This document shows positions 25,907-34,168 of a DNA stretch of 64,000 bases, piece after piece. The position numbers and the translations under genes were made by a program. Source of the stretch: Bradyrhizobium niftali (GTDB lineage: Bacteria; Pseudomonadota; Alphaproteobacteria; Rhizobiales; Xanthobacteraceae); contig NZ_SPQT01000003.1 in the NCBI RefSeq assembly GCF_004571025.1, forward strand, positions 355,359 to 419,358, given 5' to 3'. The notes below the pieces were generated by a model that made no database searches, was not told the origin of the DNA, and saw only the letters and a list, made by a program, of their open reading frames with translations. Within the stretch, counting starts at the first letter, position 1; each line of letters starts with the position of its first letter.

Positions 25907-26335
25907 TTGGAGCCGCTCTGGAGATGCCAGAAGTGATCCAGAACTACGCTGCGGGCGCGAAAAGGGCTCGGGGTGACAACCTGCGCAGCAAGCCAAGCCC
26001 AAATTTTCATCAGTCGACGGCGCTGCAGGCCTTTTGCGTCAGAATTGCTGGCCCTGAACGAGGCGAGGTGTGACACTGCTTTGACTAAAGGAGTGACCGC
26101 CTCTAACATGCAATTGCAGCTCTCAGCTCCGTATCTGACTTCGATCCAGGACGGTCGCGATCAGAAGGAACGAATGGCCGCCATAGTGATGTGGTACCTC
26201 GCATTGGTTGGCGCGGCTCTTGCTCTTAGGCCGCGGAGGTCTCGCAATCCCGCCGGGCTAACGGATCGTTAGCGGCCAAGAAGAAGATTCGATCACGAAC
26301 CGTCGGCAAGATCTTTCACGAGTTGGAGGCTCACC

Positions 26336-27373
26336 GTGAAATCGGCAACGATCGACCATATGATGTCAGCTACCGTGCGGCTCGACACACCGGCGGCAGC
26401 CCTGAATGACCAGATCGTCGATCAGGCAACGCAGGTAACCCGTCTATTACGCGAGTTCGTGAAGAGTGAGGCAATTGCCCTGGTCGCGATGGATCCGATA
26501 TCCCGAACCCATCGCACTCTGGCCGCCGACGGGTACACGGACAGAACAATGTCCTACGTGCTCGACGGATTCCCTAACTCGTGCCCGGCCTACGCCATCG
26601 CGCGCGAGAAGGACACGCACTCGATGCGCTGGCGAGACTTCAAGCGCAACTGGAATCTTTATCTGCCGGACACGTTCACCGCTCAGGAATACCTGATCCC
26701 GGATGGATTCAAGGAAGGCTCGACGATGTGCTTGCGCGTCGCGGATGGCCGCTACATCGGGGCAATCCACATGAGCTGGTCCAAAGAAGCGCACGCAAAG
26801 GACGAGCACCGCGAGATGACGGAGCGCTTCCGCCCGATTCTGCTGAACATCTGCGATCAGCTCAGGACGCCACAGCTTCTGGCCGACGAGCTGGCGCCAG
26901 GCTCGTATGCACTCGCCGTCTCTCCGAACGGCTTCGCATTCCACCTACCCAACCGCAGTCCGGGGCCGCATCTCGGGGAACACGGAGAGCTTCGTCGAGT
27001 CGTGCTGGAGAAAGCGAAGTCATTGAAACCGCAACGTTTCATCTGGCCGGACGATGCCGGCCGCTGCCACCAGGTTACGATCACGCCCTGCCGCGGCAAT
27101 ATCCTGCTGATCACCGAAGAATGTATTCGCTGGCCGTACAATCTCTCCCTCCGGGAGATTCAGATCCTGCACCTCGTCACAAGCGGCGCTTCAAATCCCA
27201 ACATCGCCGAGCAACTCTTCGTGTCGCCCCGCACGGTCTCCACACACATCGAGCACATCCTCGCAAAGATGGGCTGTGACTCGCGCACGCGGCTCGCAGC
27301 ACTGGCGGTATCCGAGGGACTTCTGCTGGCGGAGAGCCCGTCCCGACGGTCTCGGAAGCTTGCCGGCCATTGA
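26336..27373 (+). CDS. LuxR-family transcriptional regulator with N-terminal sensor domain
   Basis: A 345-residue regulator. Residues ~20-180 look like a GAF-type sensor (AIALVAMDPISRTHRTLAADGY, CLRVADGRYIGAIHMSW). The C-terminal HTH_LuxR domain reads LSLREIQILHLVTSGASNPN, then FVSPRTVSTHIEHILAKMG (residues ~265-325). The autoinducer-binding residues of quorum-sensing LuxR proteins are not apparent. The start is a GTG at 26336 with TTGGAGG upstream. It is divergent from the amidase operon and close to the amine oxidase, and the 21-bp near-palindromes flank this region, so it is the likely regulator of both. The signal it senses is unknown. Confidence 0.85.
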   Translation: MKSATIDHMMSATVRLDTPAAALNDQIVDQATQVTRLLREFVKSEAIALVAMDPISRTHRTLAADGYTDRTMSYVLDGFPNSCPAYAIAREKDTHSMRWRDFKRNWNLYLPDTFTAQEYLIPDGFKEGSTMCLRVADGRYIGAIHMSWSKEAHAKDEHREMTERFRPILLNICDQLRTPQLLADELAPGSYALAVSPNGFAFHLPNRSPGPHLGEHGELRRVVLEKAKSLKPQRFIWPDDAGRCHQVTITPCRGNILLITEECIRWPYNLSLREIQILHLVTSGASNPNIAEQLFVSPRTVSTHIEHILAKMGCDSRTRLAALAVSEGLLLAESPSRRSRKLAGH

Positions 27374-27390
27374 CCGACTTCGCGACCGCT

Positions 27391-28645
27391 TCAGTCGGAT
27401 GGCTCTTCACTTGAGGGCGGATCCTTAAGCAACACCACAAGCCCTGCGGCCACGAGGCAAGTAAGGCCAACGCTCGCGAACCCGATCGCATAGCCTGCGA
27501 GGCCGAGAGCCACGACGCCGGCGGAAGCGATGGTGGCTCCTGCCACGTGCGCCGCCATCATCCAGCCCATTGCCGCGCCGATGCAGCGGCCGCCGAGATT
27601 TGCGGGCCATCAGCCTCACGAGCGCAGAAAACGTCACCGCCGCATCGAGGCCGTAGAATGCGCCGAACCGCGCCAACTCAACAACGCTGAGGCCGGTGAA
27701 AGGCAGCCAAAGCAGGACGAGCGCGCGGGCGACAAAGTAGACCGCCAGCAGCATGGGTGCGGGATAACGATCCGCGAGACACCCGCTCGCCACAGTTCCG
27801 ATCGCGCCCCCGAGCAGGACGATGGCCATCACGTCGGCGCTCGACGAGAGGCCGAGACCCGCGCCCATGCAGAGGATGCCGAGCTGGCTGTCGATCAAGC
27901 CGGAAGTCGACGCGCCGCAGATGCAGAAAATCGCAGCCAGCGCCAAGAACCGCCACGCCCGCCCCGCCGAACACGACGGCGCATGCCGGCTGGATGCCGA
28001 CTGCTGCGGCGTAAGTTCCTGAACAGACGCCGGAATAAGGATGACGACCACGAAGGCCATGGCCAGTACGACGACTGCAGCGGCATGTAACGCGATGCGC
28101 CAGCCGAGTGCCTCGACCGCGCGCGATGCGAGCAGCAGTCCTGCCGCTGATCCAACGAATTGCATCGACGTCAGGAGGCCAAAGCGCGTGCCGCAATGCG
28201 CCGCGCTGCTACGACTGCCGACTATCGCGCCCAGGATGGATGCACTGAAGGATCCACTGCAGCCAAGTCCAAGACCCCAGGCCAGAACGAGGTGTCCGGG
28301 CGACGTGGCGAACGTCGTCGATGCAAGCGATACCGCGAGGAGAACGAGGCTAACGACGAGCGGCGATCGAACTCCCCATCGTTCGACACTACGCGCCGCG
28401 AGCGGCGACGCGGATGCAGAGATGGCGATGCCGATCGTGATCGGCCAGGCGACGTCGGAGATTTGCAAGCCCAAGTCCTGCTGGATGGGGACGGCCAGCA
28501 GCGCGGGAAGGACGCGCGCGGCGGAGCTCACCAAGATCGCAAAAGCGACGGCCACAACGGCCCTCGACCCCGCGCACGCTGCCCCTCCAATGGACGGGAG
28601 CCGACCGGCCGACGGTTCCGGGCGGATGGGCTGCGATGCGACCAA
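27391..28645 (-). pseudogene. MFS transporter gene with a C-terminal frameshift
   Basis: Codons from a TTG at 28645 give an MFS protein: AILVSSAARVLPALLAVPIQ, a GVRSPLVVSLVLLAVSLAS helix pair and further helices to FYGLDAAVTFSALVRLMAR. The frame then turns into Arg-rich nonsense (RKSRRPLHRRG). Removing one A from the AAA complementary to 27599-27601 restores NLGGRCIGAAMGWMMAAHVAGA and two more helices to a TGA at 27391-27393. So either the gene is broken near its end or there is a one-base sequence error in a short homopolymer. It follows the amine oxidase by 18 bases and may export or import the amine or its product. The unshifted frame would stop at 27425. Confidence 0.7.
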
Positions 28646-28663
28646 TGCGGAACGAACCGTGCC

Positions 28664-30622
28664 CTATTCGGCGGCCTGCGCATGACAGCTTGCGGCGTTG
28701 CTGTCCGGCGCGAGATCGATGCCGGGATTGCGGTCAAAAAATCCGCTCGGCATTAGCTTGAAGCCGGTGAAGATGCAGGGTTGAACCGGAAAGTCCTCAG
28801 GACGGACTTGATGGTGAAGGCCGAAGACGTGCCAGAGGACGATATCCGTGTTTTCGATATTCCGGTTCTTCTTGATGAAATCGGAGACACCTCCCGTTCC
28901 GTCCGAGTGGTTCATGTGTTCGCCAGCCGGATAGCGCTCTTCGGGATCGAAGGCGGTGACCCAGAGCTGGTTCTTGATGAAGGTCGACCGCCTGCCCGAC
29001 GGCGATTCCGGATGGATGAACGGCGTCACCGGATGACTTGCCTCGAGCTTGTAGCTCGTCGGCGTGCCGACCCAGTTCTTGCGGCCGGGATTGATAACCT
29101 TCCAGGCCCGATGCGTCGCCGGGTTCGCTTGGCGGCAACCGCCCAGCTCTGTCTTCAGAACCGTTTCCTCCTCGTAGAAGCCGTTGCCGTAGGCATTGTC
29201 GGGTCCCCAACGATCGGCCTCGGTGTTGAGCTCAACGACGCTGTTGTCGTCGCCATCGACATTCATGTCCAACCGCGCGCAGAAGATGTGCTGGTGAATG
29301 TGGCCCACGACGCCGGGGGCGACTTCCTTGCCGTATTTGCCGGGCTGGCCCGGATGACACGCGGCCGTGTTGATGATGCCGGTGGCCTTGAGCTCAAACT
29401 GGATCGAGCCGTCCGTGTGGAAGTACCAGAACAGGCCATATTCGTAATTGGCGACCGTCGCGATGCAGGAGATGACAAGCCTGCGGGCACGCCGCGACTC
29501 GACCTTGTTGGAGCGGAAGTCCCAATGCTTCCATAGCAGGCCGGCATCCTCCTCATGGATGCAGATGGCGTTTTCGATGGTGACCACATTGCCATCCATC
29601 GTCGCGAGATGTGCGTCAAGATAGGCGATGGCGCCGAGACAGTCGCAGCCGAGCTTCAGCGAATTGGCGAGCTTGCCGATGCCGTACTCGCCGATGTCGA
29701 AGACATTCTTCCGGAAATGCCCCTTGTCTGTGGTGCCGTACGGTACGACCATCTCCACCAGCGACGCGCGGTGCGCGATCGGCCGCCCGTCGTAGCTGAT
29801 GTCATGAAGGGTCAGACCTTCGCGCGAATTGAAACCGACGAGTACCGACCAGCGATCCCACTCCAGCCGATGCCCATCGAGCTTGAACGAAACTCCTTCG
29901 GGCTGAACGATATTGAGCGGCTTGTAGGGCGTACGCGGATTTTTGATGAATTCCGCCTCGTAATTCACCTCCGCCTTAGCAATCGGAATGATCTCGTGGT
30001 CGTCAACGCGGATGATCTCGTAGGTCTTGATGTCGACCACGGCATTCAGGCCGCCAATGGGATGCGCATAGAGATTGTCGTTCTCCCGCAGACGCAGCCA
30101 GGCGAAGACGTGCGCGAGATAGCGGCCGTCCTCTCCGGGAATGTCAAAATTGCCCGCCGACCACGGATCGATGCAGACAAGCGACATATCCTCGATGCCG
30201 CGCTTCTGGCAAGCCGCAATGAACTCGGGAGCTGCGCGCACGGCATCTTCGATGGCCGTGAACTGCTCGAGCTGGATCATCGGCTTGGCGGTTCGCAGAT
30301 ACTTCGATGTGAGGACCCTGCCCTCGGTCAGCGAGACCGTCAGACGCCAAATGCCGTCTTCTCTGACCTTGAAGAGATTGACCCGCGCCGCCCTTTTTAT
30401 GGGATCTCCCCGCTTGTGCTGACGGACGAGTGATTTCTCAGGCTCGAACAGTTCGATCGTCTCGAAGAGAAAATCGGCGCCGTACTGGAGATCATCGCGA
30501 ACGATCCGGATCACCGCGCCGATTTCAGCGGCCGTCAAGGGATCAAGAGGATGCTTCACGGCATCCGCGCCGCCCATTTCCGGGGCGCATGTGCAAGACG
30601 ACGAGACGGTGACGGTGTCCAT
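28664..30622 (-). CDS. Copper-containing primary-amine oxidase
   Basis: A 652-residue topaquinone amine oxidase. It oxidises primary amines to aldehyde, ammonia and H2O2. The cofactor Tyr lies in TVANYEYG (the Asn-Tyr-Glu/Asp-Tyr motif, residue ~389), the catalytic base Asp in the FDIGEYGIG segment (residue ~305), and copper ligands are the two His of HQHIF (residue ~440) and the later His in HHQVRPEDFPV. The length is normal. There is no signal peptide, so it is cytoplasmic, as in Arthrobacter phenylethylamine and histamine oxidases. A 21-bp near-palindrome shared with the amidase operon lies about 160 bases upstream. The amidase would release the amine it oxidises; this link is inference. 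Confidence 0.9.
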   Translation of the reverse strand: MDTVTVSSSCTCAPEMGGADAVKHPLDPLTAAEIGAVIRIVRDDLQYGADFLFETIELFEPEKSLVRQHKRGDPIKRAARVNLFKVREDGIWRLTVSLTEGRVLTSKYLRTAKPMIQLEQFTAIEDAVRAAPEFIAACQKRGIEDMSLVCIDPWSAGNFDIPGEDGRYLAHVFAWLRLRENDNLYAHPIGGLNAVVDIKTYEIIRVDDHEIIPIAKAEVNYEAEFIKNPRTPYKPLNIVQPEGVSFKLDGHRLEWDRWSVLVGFNSREGLTLHDISYDGRPIAHRASLVEMVVPYGTTDKGHFRKNVFDIGEYGIGKLANSLKLGCDCLGAIAYLDAHLATMDGNVVTIENAICIHEEDAGLLWKHWDFRSNKVESRRARRLVISCIATVANYEYGLFWYFHTDGSIQFELKATGIINTAACHPGQPGKYGKEVAPGVVGHIHQHIFCARLDMNVDGDDNSVVELNTEADRWGPDNAYGNGFYEEETVLKTELGGCRQANPATHRAWKVINPGRKNWVGTPTSYKLEASHPVTPFIHPESPSGRRSTFIKNQLWVTAFDPEERYPAGEHMNHSDGTGGVSDFIKKNRNIENTDIVLWHVFGLHHQVRPEDFPVQPCIFTGFKLMPSGFFDRNPGIDLAPDSNAASCHAQAAE

Positions 30623-30774
30623 AAGCTAGCTCCTTGCGTGGCCGAATAGACGCAGGTGATCGCAGCGCCCGACCGTATCCGCGCTCAAGCATACCAATTG
30701 AGCAAGTCGTTTGAATGAACTCTGCTTGCTCGCTGACGGGTTTGACCAAGTGTCATCCGCACACCGTCATTCGA

Positions 30775-30795
30775 CAATACGTCAATTGACCGATT
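30775..30795 (-). promoter_or_regulatory. Putative LuxR-type operator, copy 2 (21 bp)
   Basis: Second copy of the motif at 25886-25906, in the same orientation relative to a leftward gene (amine oxidase start at 30622). It also lies 74 bases before the rightward acyl-CoA synthetase start at 30869, so it could serve both directions. Its core GTCAATTGAC is a perfect 10-bp palindrome. Confidence 0.6.
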
Positions 30796-30868
30796 CTACA
30801 GATGCCACCGCGATGATAGGACTGCGCCCGATCGGTGTCGGCCACATGTCCAAGGAACTGGAGACGGC

Positions 30869-32509
30869 ATGTTCAACCCATACAATATCGACCTGGACAA
30901 GAACCCGGCCAATTTCCAGCCGCTGACGCCGCTGAGTTTCCTCGCGCGCACGGCCGCCGTGTATCCGCATCTCACGAGCGTTATTTATGAAGACCGCAGA
31001 TTCACGTGGGCCGAGACTTACGATCGGTGTCGGAGGCTAGCGTCCTATCTTGCCGCGCTTGGCATCAAAGAGGGCGATACCGTCGCTGCCATGCTCCCAA
31101 ACGTTCCGGCCATGCATGAGCTTCACTTTGCGGTGCCGATGGCAGGAGCGGTGCTTAACACACTAAACCTGAGGCTCGATGCTGCTTCAATCGCCTTTCA
31201 GTTAGACCACGGCAGCGCTAGGATTGTCTTCGTCGACCCCGAATTCTCCGACCTGATCGCGGAGGCGACCACACTGATGACCGAGCCGAAGCCGCTAATC
31301 TTCGACGTCGATGATATGGCGCTAGATGGCGGCAAGCGGATCGGCGAGGTGGAATATGAAACGGCAATCGTCCAGGGCAATCCGCAGTTCGTGCCTCGCT
31401 ATCCCGAAGACGAGTGGAATGCCATCGCGCTCAGCTACACATCTGGCACGACGGGGAACCCCAAGGGTGTCGTCACCCATCACCGCGGCGCCTATCTCAA
31501 CGCAGTCAGCAACGTGCTGGCAGCCAATCTGGGCAGGCACCCGATCTATCTGTGGACGCTGCCGATGTTCCATTGCAACGGCTGGTGTTTTCCCTGGACC
31601 ATCGCGGTTACCGCCGGCATCAACGTCTGCCTGCGCAGGGTCGACCCCGCCAAGATCTTCGACCTGATCGCCGAACACGGCGTCACGCACATGAGTGGCG
31701 CGCCGATTGTCTACAACGCGCTCATCAATGCTCCGGGCGCGGCCCGTGGCAACGCGGCCAGATCCGTCCACGGCTTAATCGCCGGCGCAGCCCCGCCGGT
31801 CGCCGTCCTCGCTGGTGCCGAGAGCATCGGCATCAAACTCACTCATGTGTATGGCCTGACTGAGGTCTACGGCCCGGCGGCGTTCTGCGCGGCCCAGCCT
31901 GGCTGGGACGACCTTTCGGCTGACGGCCGCGCGCAGCTCACCCGCCGCCAGGGCGTGCCCTACCCGCTGCAAGAGGCCGTCACTGTCATCGATCCCGAAA
32001 CCATGCAGCCGGTGCCGCGTGACGGCGAGACCATCGGCGAGGTTATGTTTCGCGGCAATATCGTGATGAAGGGCTACCTCAGGAACGCAAACGCCACGCG
32101 CGATGCCTTCGCCGGTGGCTGGTTTCATACCGGCGACCTCGGCGTCGTCGACGAAGACGGCTATGTCATCATCAAGGACCGCTCCAAGGACATCATTATT
32201 TCCGGCGGTGAGAATATCTCCTCGGTCGAAGTCGAGGACGTGCTCTACAAGCATCCGGCGGTGCTATTCGCTGCCGTGGTCGCCAAGCCGGATCCAAAGT
32301 GGGGCGAGGTACCTTGCGCCTTCGTCGAACTGAAGCCGGGCACGACGGCCACCGAAGCCGACATCCTCGGCTACTGCCGCGAGCACCTACCGGGGTTCAA
32401 GTCGCCGAAGGCCGTCGTGTTCGGCGAATTGCCGAAAACGTCTACCGGCAAGATCCAGAAGTTCGTTCTGCGCGGCAAGGTCGGATCGGCCAAGGCGATC
32501 TCGGCCTGA
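30869..32509 (+). CDS. Acyl-CoA synthetase (AMP-forming, ANL superfamily)
   Basis: A 546-residue acyl-adenylate/CoA ligase. The P-loop reads YTSGTTGNPKGVV (residue ~193), the acid-binding/adenylate motif YGLTEVYGP (residue ~330), the hinge region GWFHTGDLGVVDEDGYVIIKDRSKD and the C-terminal lysine region PKTSTGKIQK. The pattern is closest to the medium-chain / methylmercaptopropionate ligase (DmdB-like) group. The ATG is preceded by GGAG. It is divergent from the amine oxidase and shares its regulatory gap, so it may activate the acid formed after the aldehyde is oxidised. The substrate is not predictable. Confidence 0.9.
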   Translation: MFNPYNIDLDKNPANFQPLTPLSFLARTAAVYPHLTSVIYEDRRFTWAETYDRCRRLASYLAALGIKEGDTVAAMLPNVPAMHELHFAVPMAGAVLNTLNLRLDAASIAFQLDHGSARIVFVDPEFSDLIAEATTLMTEPKPLIFDVDDMALDGGKRIGEVEYETAIVQGNPQFVPRYPEDEWNAIALSYTSGTTGNPKGVVTHHRGAYLNAVSNVLAANLGRHPIYLWTLPMFHCNGWCFPWTIAVTAGINVCLRRVDPAKIFDLIAEHGVTHMSGAPIVYNALINAPGAARGNAARSVHGLIAGAAPPVAVLAGAESIGIKLTHVYGLTEVYGPAAFCAAQPGWDDLSADGRAQLTRRQGVPYPLQEAVTVIDPETMQPVPRDGETIGEVMFRGNIVMKGYLRNANATRDAFAGGWFHTGDLGVVDEDGYVIIKDRSKDIIISGGENISSVEVEDVLYKHPAVLFAAVVAKPDPKWGEVPCAFVELKPGTTATEADILGYCREHLPGFKSPKAVVFGELPKTSTGKIQKFVLRGKVGSAKAISA

Positions 32510-33107
32510 GCAGGCTTCGGCGCAGCTTGAAGTTCGGTTGCTGGACTTACCGCCCGCCGGCCTCCCCCTTACCGGATCGTGTCGGCGCAGTGCGCGGGAC
32601 GTGCTTCGACATGCCCGGGGTAATTTCGACCACACTGCCGACCACGACGCCGTCGGCTTTGAGTAAGCCGGCGGCCATCATCTCTCAAGCGGCGGGTCAG
32701 AGCGCCGACTTATAGGTTGCGGAATACTTGGCTTTCCCGAGCCCGTCACACTGACATGCTGATTGCCGGCTTAAGTGTGGTCTAGACGTCTACGGCATGA
32801 CGGCGGACCTTTGTTGATCTCGGGCCTCGTGCACACCGGCTATCTAACCGATTGAAACACTTGAACTCTCGCTTCCATCCATCAAAACATCTCGTTCTGG
32901 CCCGATGCCCCTTGTTCGTGTTTTCTCTGGTACCCCAGAAGCGCAACCTCTTGTCTTCGAAAAACACTTCATTCCCAATGGTCCGCCCTAATCGCTTGAA
33001 AATGCTAGATAGGAAGGGCACTTTGCGCGCGGAATCGCCAAATCTCAATCCGAACAAGACTCTCCCTCAGCCTTCCCTCGCGGAGGCGAAGCTTCCAATG
33101 AGGCTCT
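32510..33107. other. Intergenic region with one copy of a dispersed repeat
   Basis: I see no intact gene. The first 280 bases show short open frames without family resemblance. A divergent third copy of the ~100-bp repeat described at 37599 lies at 32811-32885. The sequence just before 33108 (AATGAGGCTCT) supplies the ribosome site of the TetR gene. Confidence 0.4.
32811..32885. repeat. Dispersed repeat, divergent copy
   Basis: Shares with 37599-37700 and 62901-63002 the order TTGATCTC, one GTGCACAC unit (the others have two), CTAACC..ATTGAA, TTGAACTCTCGCT and CCATCA. It ends earlier than the other copies. No terminal inverted repeats or target duplication are visible. Confidence 0.5.
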
Positions 33108-33842
33108 ATGGCTGCCGCATCCGTCGACAAGCTCAAGCTTTTCCGCATCCGCCGCGCGCCAAAAGGCGGCCGCAAGGCGGCGCCAGGACCTGACATCGAA
33201 GGAAAAATCCTCGATGCCGCGGAGTTCGTTTTTGGGCATTTCGGCTTCCGGGGAGCGACAACGGCGCTGATCGCCAAGAAGGCGTCTATCGCAAAACCCC
33301 ACATCTACTACTATTTCGAGGACAAGGAGGACCTGTATCGCGCAGTGCTGGAGCGCGCGATGAACATGTGGGCACGAGACATGGACAGTCTCGACATGAC
33401 TTCCGACATCGAGACCATCCTCGTTCGCTATATTCACAAGAAGATCGATTTCTCGCGAGATCATCCTCATCTGTCGCGCATCTATGCCAACGAAATCATC
33501 AGCGGCGCGCAATTCATTGGCACCTTCATTGAGAAGGTCTCGACCCCCTTGCTGCTCGCCAAAGTCGAGACGATGGAACAATGGGCAGCGAGCGGGGCGA
33601 TTCGGCAGATCAGCGCTGTCGATCTTTTCTTCTGCATCTGGGCGATGACCCAGGCTTATGCTGATTATTCCAGCCAGATGATCATCATGAAGGGCAAGAG
33701 ACAGCTCGAAGAGGCTGACTACGCCGCGGCCAAGGCGACGATCGTCCAGCTCGTCCTCGGCGGTCTCGGCCTTGAAGGCAGCAACAAGCCGGCGGACCGG
33801 ACCGTCCTCGCGAAGCGAGCCCCGCCCAAGTCTGGCGCCTAG
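33108..33842 (+). CDS. TetR-family regulator, RutR-like
   Basis: A 244-residue regulator. After a basic tail the HTH reads ILDAAEFVFGHFGFRGATTALIAKKASIAKPHIYYYFEDKEDLY (residues ~35-80). The C-terminal ligand domain has the RutR/YcdC pattern HPHLSRIYANEIISGAQF. RutR senses uracil and controls pyrimidine use in enterobacteria; relatives in other bacteria control nucleobase or ureide genes. An NCS1 nucleobase-type permease lies 326 bases downstream in the same direction and is the likely target. The ligand here is inferred from that neighbour only. Confidence 0.8.
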   Translation: MAAASVDKLKLFRIRRAPKGGRKAAPGPDIEGKILDAAEFVFGHFGFRGATTALIAKKASIAKPHIYYYFEDKEDLYRAVLERAMNMWARDMDSLDMTSDIETILVRYIHKKIDFSRDHPHLSRIYANEIISGAQFIGTFIEKVSTPLLLAKVETMEQWAASGAIRQISAVDLFFCIWAMTQAYADYSSQMIIMKGKRQLEEADYAAAKATIVQLVLGGLGLEGSNKPADRTVLAKRAPPKSGA

Positions 33843-34168
33843 CCTATTGTTCGGGCGCCGCTTTTTCCGGGCGCTTCCTCGCTTTCACCAAACCAGACTC
33901 GCTTCAACCTGCTCGGCTATCGCGGCTGGTCCTGCAACTCAATCTCCGGTTGCTGGCAACGATTGCGCCAGAGTCCGGCCATCAAATCACAAATTCGTGT
34001 TTGTAAAATACTTTTATCGATCGTAAAACTATTTTTTATCTATCGTTATAGAGATGGCATATCGCTTGCTTCGATCCGATCGTCCGCAAAGCGCGGGCAT
34101 CAACAGCAGGGACTGCGGCTTCCGACGAGGGCAGTTGCACCTGCGCCAGCAAATGCGAGGTAGAGGAC
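33843..34168. other. Promoter region of the NCS1 permease gene
   Basis: The stretch 34000-34060 is strikingly A/T-rich against its surroundings and contains an interrupted dyad around CGATCG at 34012-34028 (TTTTAT-CGATCG-TAAAA) and a TTATAG box further on. This is the likely promoter and operator region. No gene is seen. Confidence 0.4.

Larger units (their letters stand above)
25691..26335. other. Divergent promoter region between the amidase operon and the LuxR gene
   Basis: Besides the palindrome and the 21-bp motif, this stretch holds a possible small plus-strand ORF at 26108-26272 (54 codons) with a hydrophobic MAAIVMWYLALVGAALALRP part and only a distant GGAG. I do not call it a gene. 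The rest shows nothing recognisable. Confidence 0.4.

Noticed and set aside
26336..27373. Quorum-sensing LuxR protein
   Set aside because: The N-terminal domain lacks the autoinducer-domain pattern and there is no LuxI-type gene nearby.
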